Notes: generated by a model from the sequence alone, not told the origin. Positions 38,789 through 48,361 are shown, numbered from the stretch's first letter. The stretch: DNA of 64,000 bases from Bacteroidota bacterium (GCA_021777835.1 JAJYDC010000006.1:90163-154162), one strand, 5' to 3'. A program made the numbers and translations.

Positions 38789-38804
38789 ACATTTATATAA
38801 ATGT
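38789..38804. promoter_or_regulatory. 16-bp perfect palindrome in divergent VIT1/trhO intergenic region
   Basis: ACATTTATATAAATGT. Confidence 0.35.
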
Positions 38805-38849
38805 CCAAATTTATTAAATTTAATTACATTTTTAATCGTTATAAAATAA

Positions 38850-39737
38850 ATGAAAAAATTTAAAGTTTTGTTGTTCTATAAATACGTCTATTTCGCAGAA
38901 CCTGATAATTTTATGCATGATCATTTAGAATGGTGCAATGACAATGATATTAAAGGAAGAATATTCATTGCAAATGAAGGCATAAATGGAACTGTTTCAG
39001 GAACCATTGAAACTATTGAAAGGTACAAATTATTATTACGGAACTATCCGGAGTTTAGTGATATCGTCTTTAAGGAAGATGATGAAGATAAGCACGCATT
39101 TAATAAGATATTTGTAAGGGTTAAGAGAGAAATTGTTAGTTCAAATTTAAACAGCACTTCTATTAAAAACGGAGGCAAACGTTTAAACCCCGATGACCTA
39201 TTAAAGTTTTATAAAGAAAAGAAAGATTTTGTTATAATAGATACGAGAAATTGGTATGAAAGCAAAATAGGAAAGTTTAGAAATGCCATTACGCCCCCTA
39301 TGAAAAATTTTAGAGAGTGGGCTCAATATGTTGAATTGCTGAGTGATTTCAAAAATAAAACCGTTGTGACATACTGTACCGGTGGAATAAGATGTGAAAA
39401 AGCCTCGGCATATTTGGTTGAAAATGGATTTACAGACGTTTACCAACTTGAGGGTGGAATTGTTACATACGCAAAAAAATTCCCGGACACATATTGGGAG
39501 GGCGGAATATTTGTTTTTGATGAAAGACGAGTGGTTGACCCTAACAATGATCCGGAATTGAAATATGTTTCCAAGTGTTATTATTGTGGAGAGCCTACTT
39601 CCTACTATATCAATTGTCATAATTTAAAGTGTGATAAGATTTTGGTTGTGTGTCATAATTGTAAGGAGGAAAATGATTATTGCTGCTCTGTTCAGTGCAG
39701 AAATTCACCGTTTAAGAGAGATAAATATTACGGCTAA
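38850..39737 (+). CDS. trhO: tRNA uridine(34) hydroxylase / rhodanese-domain protein
   Basis: GRIFIANEGINGTVSGT; VIIDTRNWYESKIGKF; TYCTGGIRCEKAS; C-terminal Cys-rich YYCGEPT...CHNLKCDKILVVCHNC. Confidence 0.93.
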   Translation: MKKFKVLLFYKYVYFAEPDNFMHDHLEWCNDNDIKGRIFIANEGINGTVSGTIETIERYKLLLRNYPEFSDIVFKEDDEDKHAFNKIFVRVKREIVSSNLNSTSIKNGGKRLNPDDLLKFYKEKKDFVIIDTRNWYESKIGKFRNAITPPMKNFREWAQYVELLSDFKNKTVVTYCTGGIRCEKASAYLVENGFTDVYQLEGGIVTYAKKFPDTYWEGGIFVFDERRVVDPNNDPELKYVSKCYYCGEPTSYYINCHNLKCDKILVVCHNCKEENDYCCSVQCRNSPFKRDKYYG

Positions 39738-39900
39738 ACAATTAGATCCTCTGAGTCAACATAAAAATAACCATATTAGCTAACGTATTAATTCGGTATT
39801 AAGCCTAGAATGTTATTGTTTTTCTTTGAATGCGCTATTGTTATTTTTACTTTGTAAAAATTTAATATATTCACGAATTTTATTTATATAATGTTCACTA

Positions 39901-40680
39901 ATGATTAATCATAAATTTTTCATCATTATTTGTTTAGCGATAACGTCAAATATTTATGCGCAACAAGGTTTGATAAAATCTTACTACAACAATGGTAAAT
40001 TAAAATCTGAAATCAACTATTCAGACAATATAAGAGAAGGCATAGCCAAATTTTATTATCCAAACGGAAATATAAAAGAGGAATTAAACTTCATCGATGG
40101 CGCTGTTGACGGCGTAGTTAAAGAATATTATGAACGTGGTAAGCTTAAAGAACTTTATACCATTCAAAATGGAAGACGCGAGGGACCTGTTTCTTTTTAT
40201 AGCGAAGACGGTAATTATTTAAATAGTACTAATTACGTTGCAGGAATTCTCCAACACAATGAGATAGAAACAACGACACTGGAAATTGCAAAGAACAATG
40301 GCAACGCCTCGTCTAAGAAAATCACTTCAGTAGCGGATTCAACTCGTTCAACAATTTCAAAAAGTGAATTTGACAATTCAGAATATTTAAGGAGTGCAGA
40401 AGTAATGCCAGAACCTGTCGGCGGGATGAAGGCAATTTTGGATAAGGTGGTTTATCCTCAAAATGCAAGAGAAAATAAAGTTGAGGGCACTGTTTTAATC
40501 TTGGCTGACATTGACGAGTATGGGGAAGTTAATTATGCAAAAGTATTAAGCGGGATTGGACACGGGTGCAATGAGTCTGCGAAGATTGCAGTATTCTATG
40601 CACAATTTAAACCGGGAATGGTAAAAGGTAAGCCCGTTAAGGTTGAAATGAAAATTCCAATTGTATTCAAATTAAAATAG
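39901..40680 (+). CDS. YwqK/MORN-like repeat protein fused to TonB C-terminal domain
   Basis: Repeats YYNNGKLKSEINYSDNIREG / YYPNGNIKEELNFIDGAVDG / YYERGKLKELYTIQNGRREG, then VYPQNARENKVEGTVLILADIDEYGEVNYAKVLSGIGHGCNESA. Confidence 0.85.
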   Translation: MINHKFFIIICLAITSNIYAQQGLIKSYYNNGKLKSEINYSDNIREGIAKFYYPNGNIKEELNFIDGAVDGVVKEYYERGKLKELYTIQNGRREGPVSFYSEDGNYLNSTNYVAGILQHNEIETTTLEIAKNNGNASSKKITSVADSTRSTISKSEFDNSEYLRSAEVMPEPVGGMKAILDKVVYPQNARENKVEGTVLILADIDEYGEVNYAKVLSGIGHGCNESAKIAVFYAQFKPGMVKGKPVKVEMKIPIVFKLK

Positions 40681-40687
40681 GAGGACA

Positions 40688-41833
40688 TTATTCCTTAATG
40701 TTTTCTAACTTGAAACGAAAACTTTTTAGAATACTTAGGATTTTTTCATCGGCATTTGCTGCGGTAATACTATAATTACTAAACTCTCTTCGAAATTGAT
40801 ATTCTTTTCTCAATTTATCAAAATATATTGGACGATCAATTTTATCTAAATTTTTCATCATTCTCATTGTATCATCATCCTTTTTAATAGAATAAATGTT
40901 GTTAAATATGTCGTATAAGGTTGAATTTACATTCCGATTATAATTAATAGCTATATTATTTTTATTTACTTTTGGCAGATATGGGGCCCAGCTTGGATGT
41001 ATATTTAGGAAATTACAGAGCGCGTTATAAATAATTATTGTTCCATTTATTTTTCCTTCAAGTGAATAACCGGCAATATGAGGGGTAGCTAAATATACTT
41101 GCTTAAGCAAATCAATATTTATATCAGGTTCATTTTCCCAAACATCAAGATTTACAGACAAAGATTTCTTAGCAATAAATTCTGCAAGCTTTTGATTATC
41201 TATCACCTGACCTCGCGAAGCATTTATAAGTATTGTTCCGTTTTTAAGGGAATATAGCTTTTCTTCGTTAATAAGATGAAGTGTTCTATCAGGGCCTTCA
41301 GAATTTAGAGGAACGTGGAATGTAATTATATCAGCTTTAAGGGCCTCTTCAAGAGGTGCAAATCCATTTCTCCCAATTCTTCTTTGCAGCGGCGGGTCAT
41401 TCATTACAACCTTCATTCCGATAGTTTCGGCAATCTTTGCAACTCGACTTCCGATATTACCAACACCAACGATTCCAAGAGATTTATCTTCAATTGAAAA
41501 TGAATGATGTTTAGCAAATTGTAAAATTGAAGTAAATACATATTCAGCAACGGCATCCGCGTTGCAGCCTGCAGCATCCTTAAAAAAAATTTGTTGTGAT
41601 TTTAAATATTCTAAATCTATGTGGTCGGTTCCAATTGTTGCTGTGCCCACAAATTTCACAGGGGTATTATGCAATAATTTTTCGTCAACCTTGGTAATTG
41701 AACGGACTATCAATGCATCAGCAGAAAGTAATTCATCTCTTGTAATTTTTCTTCCCTGCAGCAAATTTACGTTTCCAAATTGCGAGAATGCTTCCTTAGC
41801 AAAGGAGATATTTTCGTCAACAACTAACTTCAT
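40688..41833 (-). CDS. pdxB: 4-phosphoerythronate dehydrogenase
   Basis: MKLVVDENISFAKEAFSQFGNVNLLQGRKITRDELLSADALIVRSITKV; FVGTATIGTDHID; LGIVGVGNIGSRVAK; start refined from 41863. Confidence 0.9.
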   Translation of the reverse strand: MKLVVDENISFAKEAFSQFGNVNLLQGRKITRDELLSADALIVRSITKVDEKLLHNTPVKFVGTATIGTDHIDLEYLKSQQIFFKDAAGCNADAVAEYVFTSILQFAKHHSFSIEDKSLGIVGVGNIGSRVAKIAETIGMKVVMNDPPLQRRIGRNGFAPLEEALKADIITFHVPLNSEGPDRTLHLINEEKLYSLKNGTILINASRGQVIDNQKLAEFIAKKSLSVNLDVWENEPDINIDLLKQVYLATPHIAGYSLEGKINGTIIIYNALCNFLNIHPSWAPYLPKVNKNNIAINYNRNVNSTLYDIFNNIYSIKKDDDTMRMMKNLDKIDRPIYFDKLRKEYQFRREFSNYSITAANADEKILSILKSFRFKLENIKE

Positions 41834-42044
41834 ATTCATAAATAAAATGAATTGTTTTTCCAAAACGAAATTTTTGGAGTCAGGAATGCGCCTGCTTATA
41901 ATTTTCTTATAATTATTATAGAGCTTTAATAACTATACGGCGCAAGTTGAATAGCTAGATATAATTAAAAAGGCACTGCCGTATCATAAATGCAAATGAA
42001 TCAATAGCTTTAACGATCCAACTTTGGCATGCTAAAACAATAAT

Positions 42045-43208
42045 TTAGTTCTCAACTTCTTCTAAAACAGGAAGCTCAATTTTTGAAATCTTTAATTCTT
42101 TGGGTTTGGACTTGCCGTTTTTGCCATTACTTCCATTCTTGCCGTTTGTTTTTACCGGATTATGATGATCATGATAATTTTTATAAGAATAAATCTTCTT
42201 CTGATAGTTACGCAAAATTATTTTTTCTTCGTCAAAATGGACGACATAATTAGGAAGTAACGGGATTTTCCCGCCTCCACCAGGAGCGTCAATTACGAAA
42301 TGAGGAATTGCAAGTCCGCTAGTATGACCTCGCAGATTCTCAATTATGTTCAATCCGGTTTCAATAGAAGTTCTAAAATGATTGGCACCCTTTGTTTCGT
42401 CAGCCATATACATATAATATGGTCGAACGCGGATTCTAAGGAGTTTTTGCATTAATTCTTTGACTACTTCTGGAGAATCGTTGACGCCTTTCATAAGGAC
42501 CATCTGATTCCCTACGGGAATTCCGGCGTCTGCGAGCATATTACATGCCTTAGAGCTTTCAGGAGTAATTTCCCATGGATGATTAAAATGAGTATTAAGG
42601 TAAATTGGATGATATTTTTTCAGCATATTACAAAGCTGCGGAGTAATCCTGTGCGGAAGGACGCAAGGCATTTTAGAACCAAGTCTAATAATTTCAATAT
42701 GAGGAATTGCTCTCAAGCGCTGAATAATTTTTTCTAACATAGCATCAGTCAGCATAAGCGGGTCACCACCAGACATAATAACATCTCTAATTTCAGTGTG
42801 CTTTTCAAGATATTGGAATGCACTTTCTAATCCTTTCATTGAAATTTTTTCATAATCTCCAACTTTTCGTTTACGTGTGCAGAAGCGGCAATACAGTCCA
42901 CATTGACTAGTCACAAGGAAGAGTGCTCTATCAGGATACCTATGGGTAATATTAGGAACCGGGCTCATCGCATCCTCCATTAAGGGGTCTTCATCGCTAT
43001 CAATATCATCAAGCTCAATTTTATCCGGGACACACTGTCGCCAAATAGGGTCGCCCGGATAACGAATTAAACTAAGATAATAGGGATTTATTCGAGCTTG
43101 GAAAAATTCATCTAGATCTTCCGCAACTTTTCTTTCGATATTAAATTTTTCCACAATCTGATCAACAGTGTGAACGCTGTCTCTGATCATTTGCTGCCAC
43201 AGTTCCAT
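42045..43208 (-). CDS. kamA: KamA-family radical SAM enzyme, probable lysine 2,3-aminomutase
   Basis: CGLYCRFCTRKRKVG (CX3CX2C), VIMSGGDPLML, YMYMADETKGANHFRT, HFVIDAPGGGGKIPLLPNYV; low-complexity N/G/K C-terminal tail. Confidence 0.92.
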   Translation of the reverse strand: MELWQQMIRDSVHTVDQIVEKFNIERKVAEDLDEFFQARINPYYLSLIRYPGDPIWRQCVPDKIELDDIDSDEDPLMEDAMSPVPNITHRYPDRALFLVTSQCGLYCRFCTRKRKVGDYEKISMKGLESAFQYLEKHTEIRDVIMSGGDPLMLTDAMLEKIIQRLRAIPHIEIIRLGSKMPCVLPHRITPQLCNMLKKYHPIYLNTHFNHPWEITPESSKACNMLADAGIPVGNQMVLMKGVNDSPEVVKELMQKLLRIRVRPYYMYMADETKGANHFRTSIETGLNIIENLRGHTSGLAIPHFVIDAPGGGGKIPLLPNYVVHFDEEKIILRNYQKKIYSYKNYHDHHNPVKTNGKNGSNGKNGKSKPKELKISKIELPVLEEVEN

Positions 43209-43228
43209 GACTAAGCCTCAGTTTGTTT

Positions 43229-43699
43229 TTAATAAAAATATTTTCCGAAAATAATTAAATGGTCGCCTATAGAATAAAAATCATTTATCTCCGCGACTAT
43301 TGTAAACTTGTTTCGCAAGTAAAAACTTCTTGTTTTTGAATAATTTTCTTTGGACGACGTCTCAGCCAAAAACCATCTTCCTTTACTTTCTTTAACAAAA
43401 CCTTCCGCATGATCAAGAAGACTCTTACCAATGCCTTTTATTTTGGAATCAGGATCAGCAACGATCCAGTATAAATCAAAAACTCCGTCGGTCAGCGGTC
43501 TCTTACCCGTGCAATGATAGCCTAATATTTTTTTTTCGTGTTCATAAACAAAAAGATAATATTCCTTTTGCATCGGATTATTTGCCGCAATATTTACTAA
43601 TTCCATGGCTACTTCAACTTCACTACTAGTAAAGTTGGAAATTTTATTAAGCAACTTTTCAATTTTAGAAGCATCAGCTTGCTCTATTTTGCGAATCAT
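43229..43699 (-). CDS. GNAT-family N-acetyltransferase
   Basis: IRKIEQADASKIEKLL...FDLYWIVADPDSKIKGIGKSLLDHAEGFVKESKGRWFLAETSS; overlaps upstream gene by 26 bp. Confidence 0.85.
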   Translation of the reverse strand: MIRKIEQADASKIEKLLNKISNFTSSEVEVAMELVNIAANNPMQKEYYLFVYEHEKKILGYHCTGKRPLTDGVFDLYWIVADPDSKIKGIGKSLLDHAEGFVKESKGRWFLAETSSKENYSKTRSFYLRNKFTIVAEINDFYSIGDHLIIFGKYFY

Positions 43700-44735
43700 T
43701 ATTTTCTCTTGTTAAAGCAAAATCTGCAATACGTTTCAATAATTCGGGATAAGGAATACCAGCGGATGCTGAAGCCCTTGCAAAACCCGAGTCGGTAGAA
43801 ATATCCGGGTTTGGATTAACCTCAATTACAAATGGGTTTCCATTTTTATCGATGCGAAAATCTATTCTAGCATAGTCTCTACATCCCATTGCCTCAAATG
43901 CAAGCAAAGCCGTTTTCTCAATCTTATGCTTAAGATCTTTGTTAAGCTTAGCGGGACATACCGGTTTCGTATGCTGATAATAAACACTTTTCTCAATCCA
44001 CTTTCCTTCATAAGTAACAATTTTTGGTAAATTATCCGGAAGACCATCAAAATTAATTTCGGATATTGGCAGTACATTATCTCCAAGAACCGCAGCATTA
44101 AGTTCGCGACCGCTAATATATTCTTCCACAATCACTTCCTGATTGTATGTGTCCCATAAAAAATTAAGGTGCTTTTCCAAAGAGTTAATGTCTTCTACAA
44201 CTGAGAGTTCGGAAATGCCTATGCTTGCGTCCTCTTTAAGTAATTTCAGGATTACTGGAAAATTTAGAGAAAAATTATTTTTCGATAACTGTTGGAAAGG
44301 TTTTAATGTTGTGGATTTTGGTGTACTAATTCCAAAAGAAGCTAAAATATATTTTGTTCTACTTTTATTTAGACAATTGCCAAGTGTAGCTGGAAGATTG
44401 CCAGTAAAATTATACCCTAATAGTTGATACAAGCCAGCCATACAGAATTCATAGGAAGCTATTCCCTCTACAGACTCTACAAAATTAAAAATTATATCAG
44501 GATTATATTCATTAATAGAATCAATAGTATGCTCAACATTTCGATCAATTGGGATAGCCTTAACCTCTGTGAAAAACCCCGAAAGATTATTTTTAATTTG
44601 AGAAATTTCATTAATAAATCCATTTTCAGATAGATCATTATTCGTAAACTCATCAATATTTGGTTTCCCGTTATAAATAGAAAATACAGAAACAGGAGCA
44701 TTATAACAAACTAATATTTTACTATTAACTTTCAT
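43674..44735 (-). CDS. ATP-grasp, D-Ala-D-Ala ligase-like protein (second copy)
   Basis: NPDIIFNFVESVEGI...LLGYNFTGNLPATLGNCLNKSRTKYILASFGI...VIVEEYISGRELNAAVLG...RDYARIDFRIDKNGNPFVIEVNPNPDIS. Confidence 0.9.
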   Translation of the reverse strand: MKVNSKILVCYNAPVSVFSIYNGKPNIDEFTNNDLSENGFINEISQIKNNLSGFFTEVKAIPIDRNVEHTIDSINEYNPDIIFNFVESVEGIASYEFCMAGLYQLLGYNFTGNLPATLGNCLNKSRTKYILASFGISTPKSTTLKPFQQLSKNNFSLNFPVILKLLKEDASIGISELSVVEDINSLEKHLNFLWDTYNQEVIVEEYISGRELNAAVLGDNVLPISEINFDGLPDNLPKIVTYEGKWIEKSVYYQHTKPVCPAKLNKDLKHKIEKTALLAFEAMGCRDYARIDFRIDKNGNPFVIEVNPNPDISTDSGFARASASAGIPYPELLKRIADFALTRENNDSQNRAS

Positions 44736-45787
44736 ATTAGTTTGTATCTTTTTGCCGCAGCAAATAAAACTTTATTAATCATATCGTTATAACTTAATCC
44801 GCTTGAGCGAGCCGCTTTGGGAAAACACGAATTATCATTTGGATCAGGAAGTATTCCCGGGAGAGGATTTACTTCGATTATGTTAGGTTCACCATTTTCA
44901 TCCAGCCTAATATCTATCCGACTCCAATCTTTACAACGTAATACGTTATAGGTTTTAAGGGCTGTCTTTTTAATCTTTGATTCAAGAGTTGAATTTATAT
45001 TTGCTGGACAAGAGAAAACGTTAAGGGGGCTTTCTTTAGTATCTAAAATCCATTTTGCTTCATATGAATAAATAGGAATAAAGTCCTTAGGAAAATCAGC
45101 GAAATTAATTTCTACAACCGGGAGAACCTCAGCTTCCTCACCGTTTCCAATTATTGCAACAGTAAATTCTCTTCCAGGTAAAAATTCTTCTATTAGCGCA
45201 GGCTGATTATATTCGGAAATTATTCTTTCTACTTCATTGTTAAGATCCTTTTGACTTTTCACAAATGAGGAAGAAAAAATTCCCTTGCTTGATCCTTCAA
45301 AAACCGGTTTAACAATAAGAGGGAATTTAATATTAATATTTTTTATTTCATTTAATCCAAAGGCAATCAAGAATTTAGCGTTTGGTATTCTATAGTACGA
45401 TAAAACTTCTTTTGTTCGAGCCTTATCTAAACAAGTAGTAAGAGTAAGGGGATCTGATCCAGTATATGGAATTTGAAGCATATCAAGCATAGATGGAATT
45501 TGAGCCTCACGGCTGCCTCCGCTAAAGCCTTCTGCAACATTAAATACAATGTCCGGCTTAGTTTCCCGAAATTTATTGAAGGCTGAATCGTCAGCTTCAA
45601 TCAGAATCACATTATTTAAACTCTCTAATGCATCTTTAAGGGCATTAACGGTATCCCATGTATCCCATTCTGCATAAGTATCTATAGATTTTTGTGGCTG
45701 AGTAATGCGATCATTTAAAATTGGGGGTACGATTTCGTGGAAAGTTTGACTTTCAGGCTTTACATTATAAGTTAATGCAACGTTCAA
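44732..45787 (-). CDS. ATP-grasp, D-Ala-D-Ala ligase-like protein (first copy)
   Basis: KPDIVFNVAEGFSGGSREAQIPSMLDMLQIPYTGSDPLTLTTCLDKARTKEVL...ALIEEFLPGREFTVAIIG...KDWSRIDIRLDENGEPNIIEVNPLPGI. Confidence 0.92.
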   Translation of the reverse strand: MNVALTYNVKPESQTFHEIVPPILNDRITQPQKSIDTYAEWDTWDTVNALKDALESLNNVILIEADDSAFNKFRETKPDIVFNVAEGFSGGSREAQIPSMLDMLQIPYTGSDPLTLTTCLDKARTKEVLSYYRIPNAKFLIAFGLNEIKNINIKFPLIVKPVFEGSSKGIFSSSFVKSQKDLNNEVERIISEYNQPALIEEFLPGREFTVAIIGNGEEAEVLPVVEINFADFPKDFIPIYSYEAKWILDTKESPLNVFSCPANINSTLESKIKKTALKTYNVLRCKDWSRIDIRLDENGEPNIIEVNPLPGILPDPNDNSCFPKAARSSGLSYNDMINKVLFAAAKRYKLI

Positions 45788-45843
45788 TCTATCATTGAAC
45801 TCGGGGGATAAAATATTTTTCTCCTTCTGTAAATTATTTTTAA

Positions 45844-45873
45844 CAAATATAACTAATAAATATTCTAAGTCAA
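45844..45873 (-). promoter_or_regulatory. Bacteroidetes-type promoter of the ATP-grasp/GNAT/kamA operon
   Basis: Minus strand TTG -N19- TATATTTG, matching the TTG / TAnnTTTG consensus, about 60 nt upstream of the first gene. Confidence 0.7.
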
Positions 45874-46043
45874 CAGTTTTTGCTCACCAACAAAAAATAT
45901 TTTTAATAAACATTTTTTTCACGAGTGATGATTTCAAAGAATATTTTTTTTCGCACGACAAATTTATAACAAAAAAATTTTATTAATCAAATTTTTATCC
46001 CCTTATTTAAATTTTTTTGGAAGCTTAGTTGAAGAAAAACAAG

Positions 46044-48278
46044 CTATGCGATCTTAGAATAATTTAGACTATGAGCGTAATGCTCAAACAAATTCTTCTT
46101 AATAATAAGATTATTTTCTTTTTGAAAATAAGGATCACTTTCAACTATAGCGAATGCTACCGCTTTTGCCATGACAATTAATTCCGAATCTTGCGTAAGA
46201 GTAGCATGCTTTAACTCAGGAAATCCGCTTTGTTCCGTACCAAAGATATTCCCGGGGCCGCGCAATTTTAGATCAACTTCTGCAATTTTGAAACCATCCA
46301 AATAGTTCACCATTGCTTGAAGCCTGACTGAAGATCGATACTTTTCAAGCTGAATTGGAGAAAGATAATCAAGGTTTAGTTTATACTTGCTGTTTGATGC
46401 TGCCAATTCTTCTTTAGTTACAAGGATACAATAGCCTTGTTCTGCGCTCCTTCCAATTCGTCCACGGAGTTGATGAAGCTGAGAAAGTCCAAAGCGCTGC
46501 GCATCATTTATTACCATTATATTGGCATTCGGGATGTCAATGCCAACTTCAATAACTGTTGTTGCTATAAGGACATTATATTCTTTCGCAAGAAACATTA
46601 GCATAATTTCTTCTTTTTCTTGCCATGACATTCTTCCGTGGAGTAAACCTACTTTTATATCTTTCAAATAGGTTTCTGATAATTCTCGAAAATATGTTTC
46701 CGCTGCTTTTAATTCTAGCTTTTCAGATTCTTCAACCAGTGGATAAACTATAAATGATTGGTAACCATCCTTAACTTTATTAATAATAAACTTATAAATA
46801 TCGGGTAATGAGCCCTCTCCCCTTAAGATTGTTTTTATTGGTTTTCTTTCCTTCGGCATCTCGTTAATTATTGAAGCATCAAGATCACCATAAACAGTCA
46901 TCGTTAGTGTTCTAGGAATCGGAGTTGCACTCATAACTAAAACATCTGGAACAACACCTTTATTCTGAAGTTTTGCTCTTTGCTCGACTCCAAAGCGATG
47001 CTGTTCATCAACAATGACAAGTCCAAGTTTTTTAAATTTCACTCGTTCTTCAAATAGCGCATGGGTGCCCACAACAATATCAGCATCCATAAGTCCAATT
47101 CCATCCAATGCTTTGTTTTTGACAGACTTTTTTTGTCCACCAATAAGCAAACTTATATTTATATCTTTGTCTTTATAAATTTCGGAGAGATTCTTTAATA
47201 ACTTTGAAATATTTTTTGAGTGTTGATCGGCTAGAATTTCTGTAGGTACCATTAGCACTGCTTGATATCCGTTATCAACAGCAATTAGCATAGCAATTAA
47301 AGCAACGATAGTTTTACCACTGCCAACATCACCCTGTAAAAGCCTATTCATTGGAGTAGGTGACTCCATGTCCCTTCTTATTTCGCCTAAAACTCGAAGT
47401 TGTGCTTCAGTTAATTTAAAAGGAAGAATTTTTAAAAAGCTCGAGATTAGACTCGTCCTTACCTTCATTGAATTACCGGTGAGTTTTGTTTTATAATTAA
47501 ATTTCCGAAGAGCAACCAGAAGTTCAAGATAAAAGAGTTCTTCGAACTTAAACCTTTGAATTGCTTTGTTAAGCCCTTCTCTATTTTCGGGAAAATGAAA
47601 ATTTTTTATTGATTCAATTAGTCCAGTTATATTATTTTCTTTCAACAATTCTTCCGGCAAAGTCTCATCGAGATAGTCGGCATAATTTTCAACTGCCGTG
47701 TTTATAATTTTTCTTAGGCTAAAGTCGCCTATACTCCCCATACGTAATTCTTTGGGAATCCTGTAAAATGGGATTATCTTTCCGGTGTTTAATATATTGT
47801 TTGATTCGTCCTCACTTATCCGATCAAAATCAGGATGTGTAAATTGAAGTGCGTTATATTTTGAAATAACTGGCTTGCCCGATATGGCAAATATTTCTCC
47901 AGCGTTAAAAACATTTGAAAAATATTTTATTCCTTGAAACCAAACACATTCAAAGAAACCCGTAGAGTCTCGCATTTGCACTTTCAGCAATTCTTTTTTG
48001 CCAAACATTAACTTTTCGGCATTTACTACCTTTCCAACTATCGTGATTTCGCCGTTGAATCCATTAAGTAAATAGCCATAAGCTTTAGAGATTGTTAATG
48101 TAGTAGTTCGATCAAGATGACGTGAAGGGAAATAGAATAACAAGTCACGAATCGTATTGATTCCAATTTTTCTAAACGAAGCTGCTCGTTTAGGTCCAAC
48201 GGATTTTATAAATTGAACGGATTGATTTAGTATATTTTCTTTTTCAGAATTCATTGTACTAAAAATAATTCTTGTCAC
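46044..48278 (-). CDS. recG: ATP-dependent DNA helicase RecG
   Basis: LLQGDVGSGKTIVALIAM, DEQHRFGVEQRAKLQ, MSATPIPRTLTMTVYGDLDAS, LHGRMSWQEKEEIM, QLHQLRGRIGRS. Confidence 0.97.
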   Translation of the reverse strand: MTRIIFSTMNSEKENILNQSVQFIKSVGPKRAASFRKIGINTIRDLLFYFPSRHLDRTTTLTISKAYGYLLNGFNGEITIVGKVVNAEKLMFGKKELLKVQMRDSTGFFECVWFQGIKYFSNVFNAGEIFAISGKPVISKYNALQFTHPDFDRISEDESNNILNTGKIIPFYRIPKELRMGSIGDFSLRKIINTAVENYADYLDETLPEELLKENNITGLIESIKNFHFPENREGLNKAIQRFKFEELFYLELLVALRKFNYKTKLTGNSMKVRTSLISSFLKILPFKLTEAQLRVLGEIRRDMESPTPMNRLLQGDVGSGKTIVALIAMLIAVDNGYQAVLMVPTEILADQHSKNISKLLKNLSEIYKDKDINISLLIGGQKKSVKNKALDGIGLMDADIVVGTHALFEERVKFKKLGLVIVDEQHRFGVEQRAKLQNKGVVPDVLVMSATPIPRTLTMTVYGDLDASIINEMPKERKPIKTILRGEGSLPDIYKFIINKVKDGYQSFIVYPLVEESEKLELKAAETYFRELSETYLKDIKVGLLHGRMSWQEKEEIMLMFLAKEYNVLIATTVIEVGIDIPNANIMVINDAQRFGLSQLHQLRGRIGRSAEQGYCILVTKEELAASNSKYKLNLDYLSPIQLEKYRSSVRLQAMVNYLDGFKIAEVDLKLRGPGNIFGTEQSGFPELKHATLTQDSELIVMAKAVAFAIVESDPYFQKENNLIIKKNLFEHYAHSLNYSKIA

Positions 48279-48361
48279 AAGTAATTACAACTTAATCAAA
48301 ATTTCAAATTTAATTTAGTATTTTAAAAGTTATTATTTATAAAATAAAATTTGAGTCGACG

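Noticed and set aside
39201-39620. 139-aa minus-strand ORF inside trhO
   Set aside because: Shadow of the rhodanese-domain CDS.
41562-41912. 116-aa plus-strand ORF overlapping pdxB
   Set aside because: Antisense to a clear 4-phosphoerythronate dehydrogenase.
42045-45787. Interpretation of the operon as a plain N-epsilon-acetyl-beta-lysine (ablA/ablB) osmolyte locus
   Set aside because: Not excluded, but two ATP-grasp ligases and the small GNAT do not fit the two-gene abl arrangement; kept as an alternative only.
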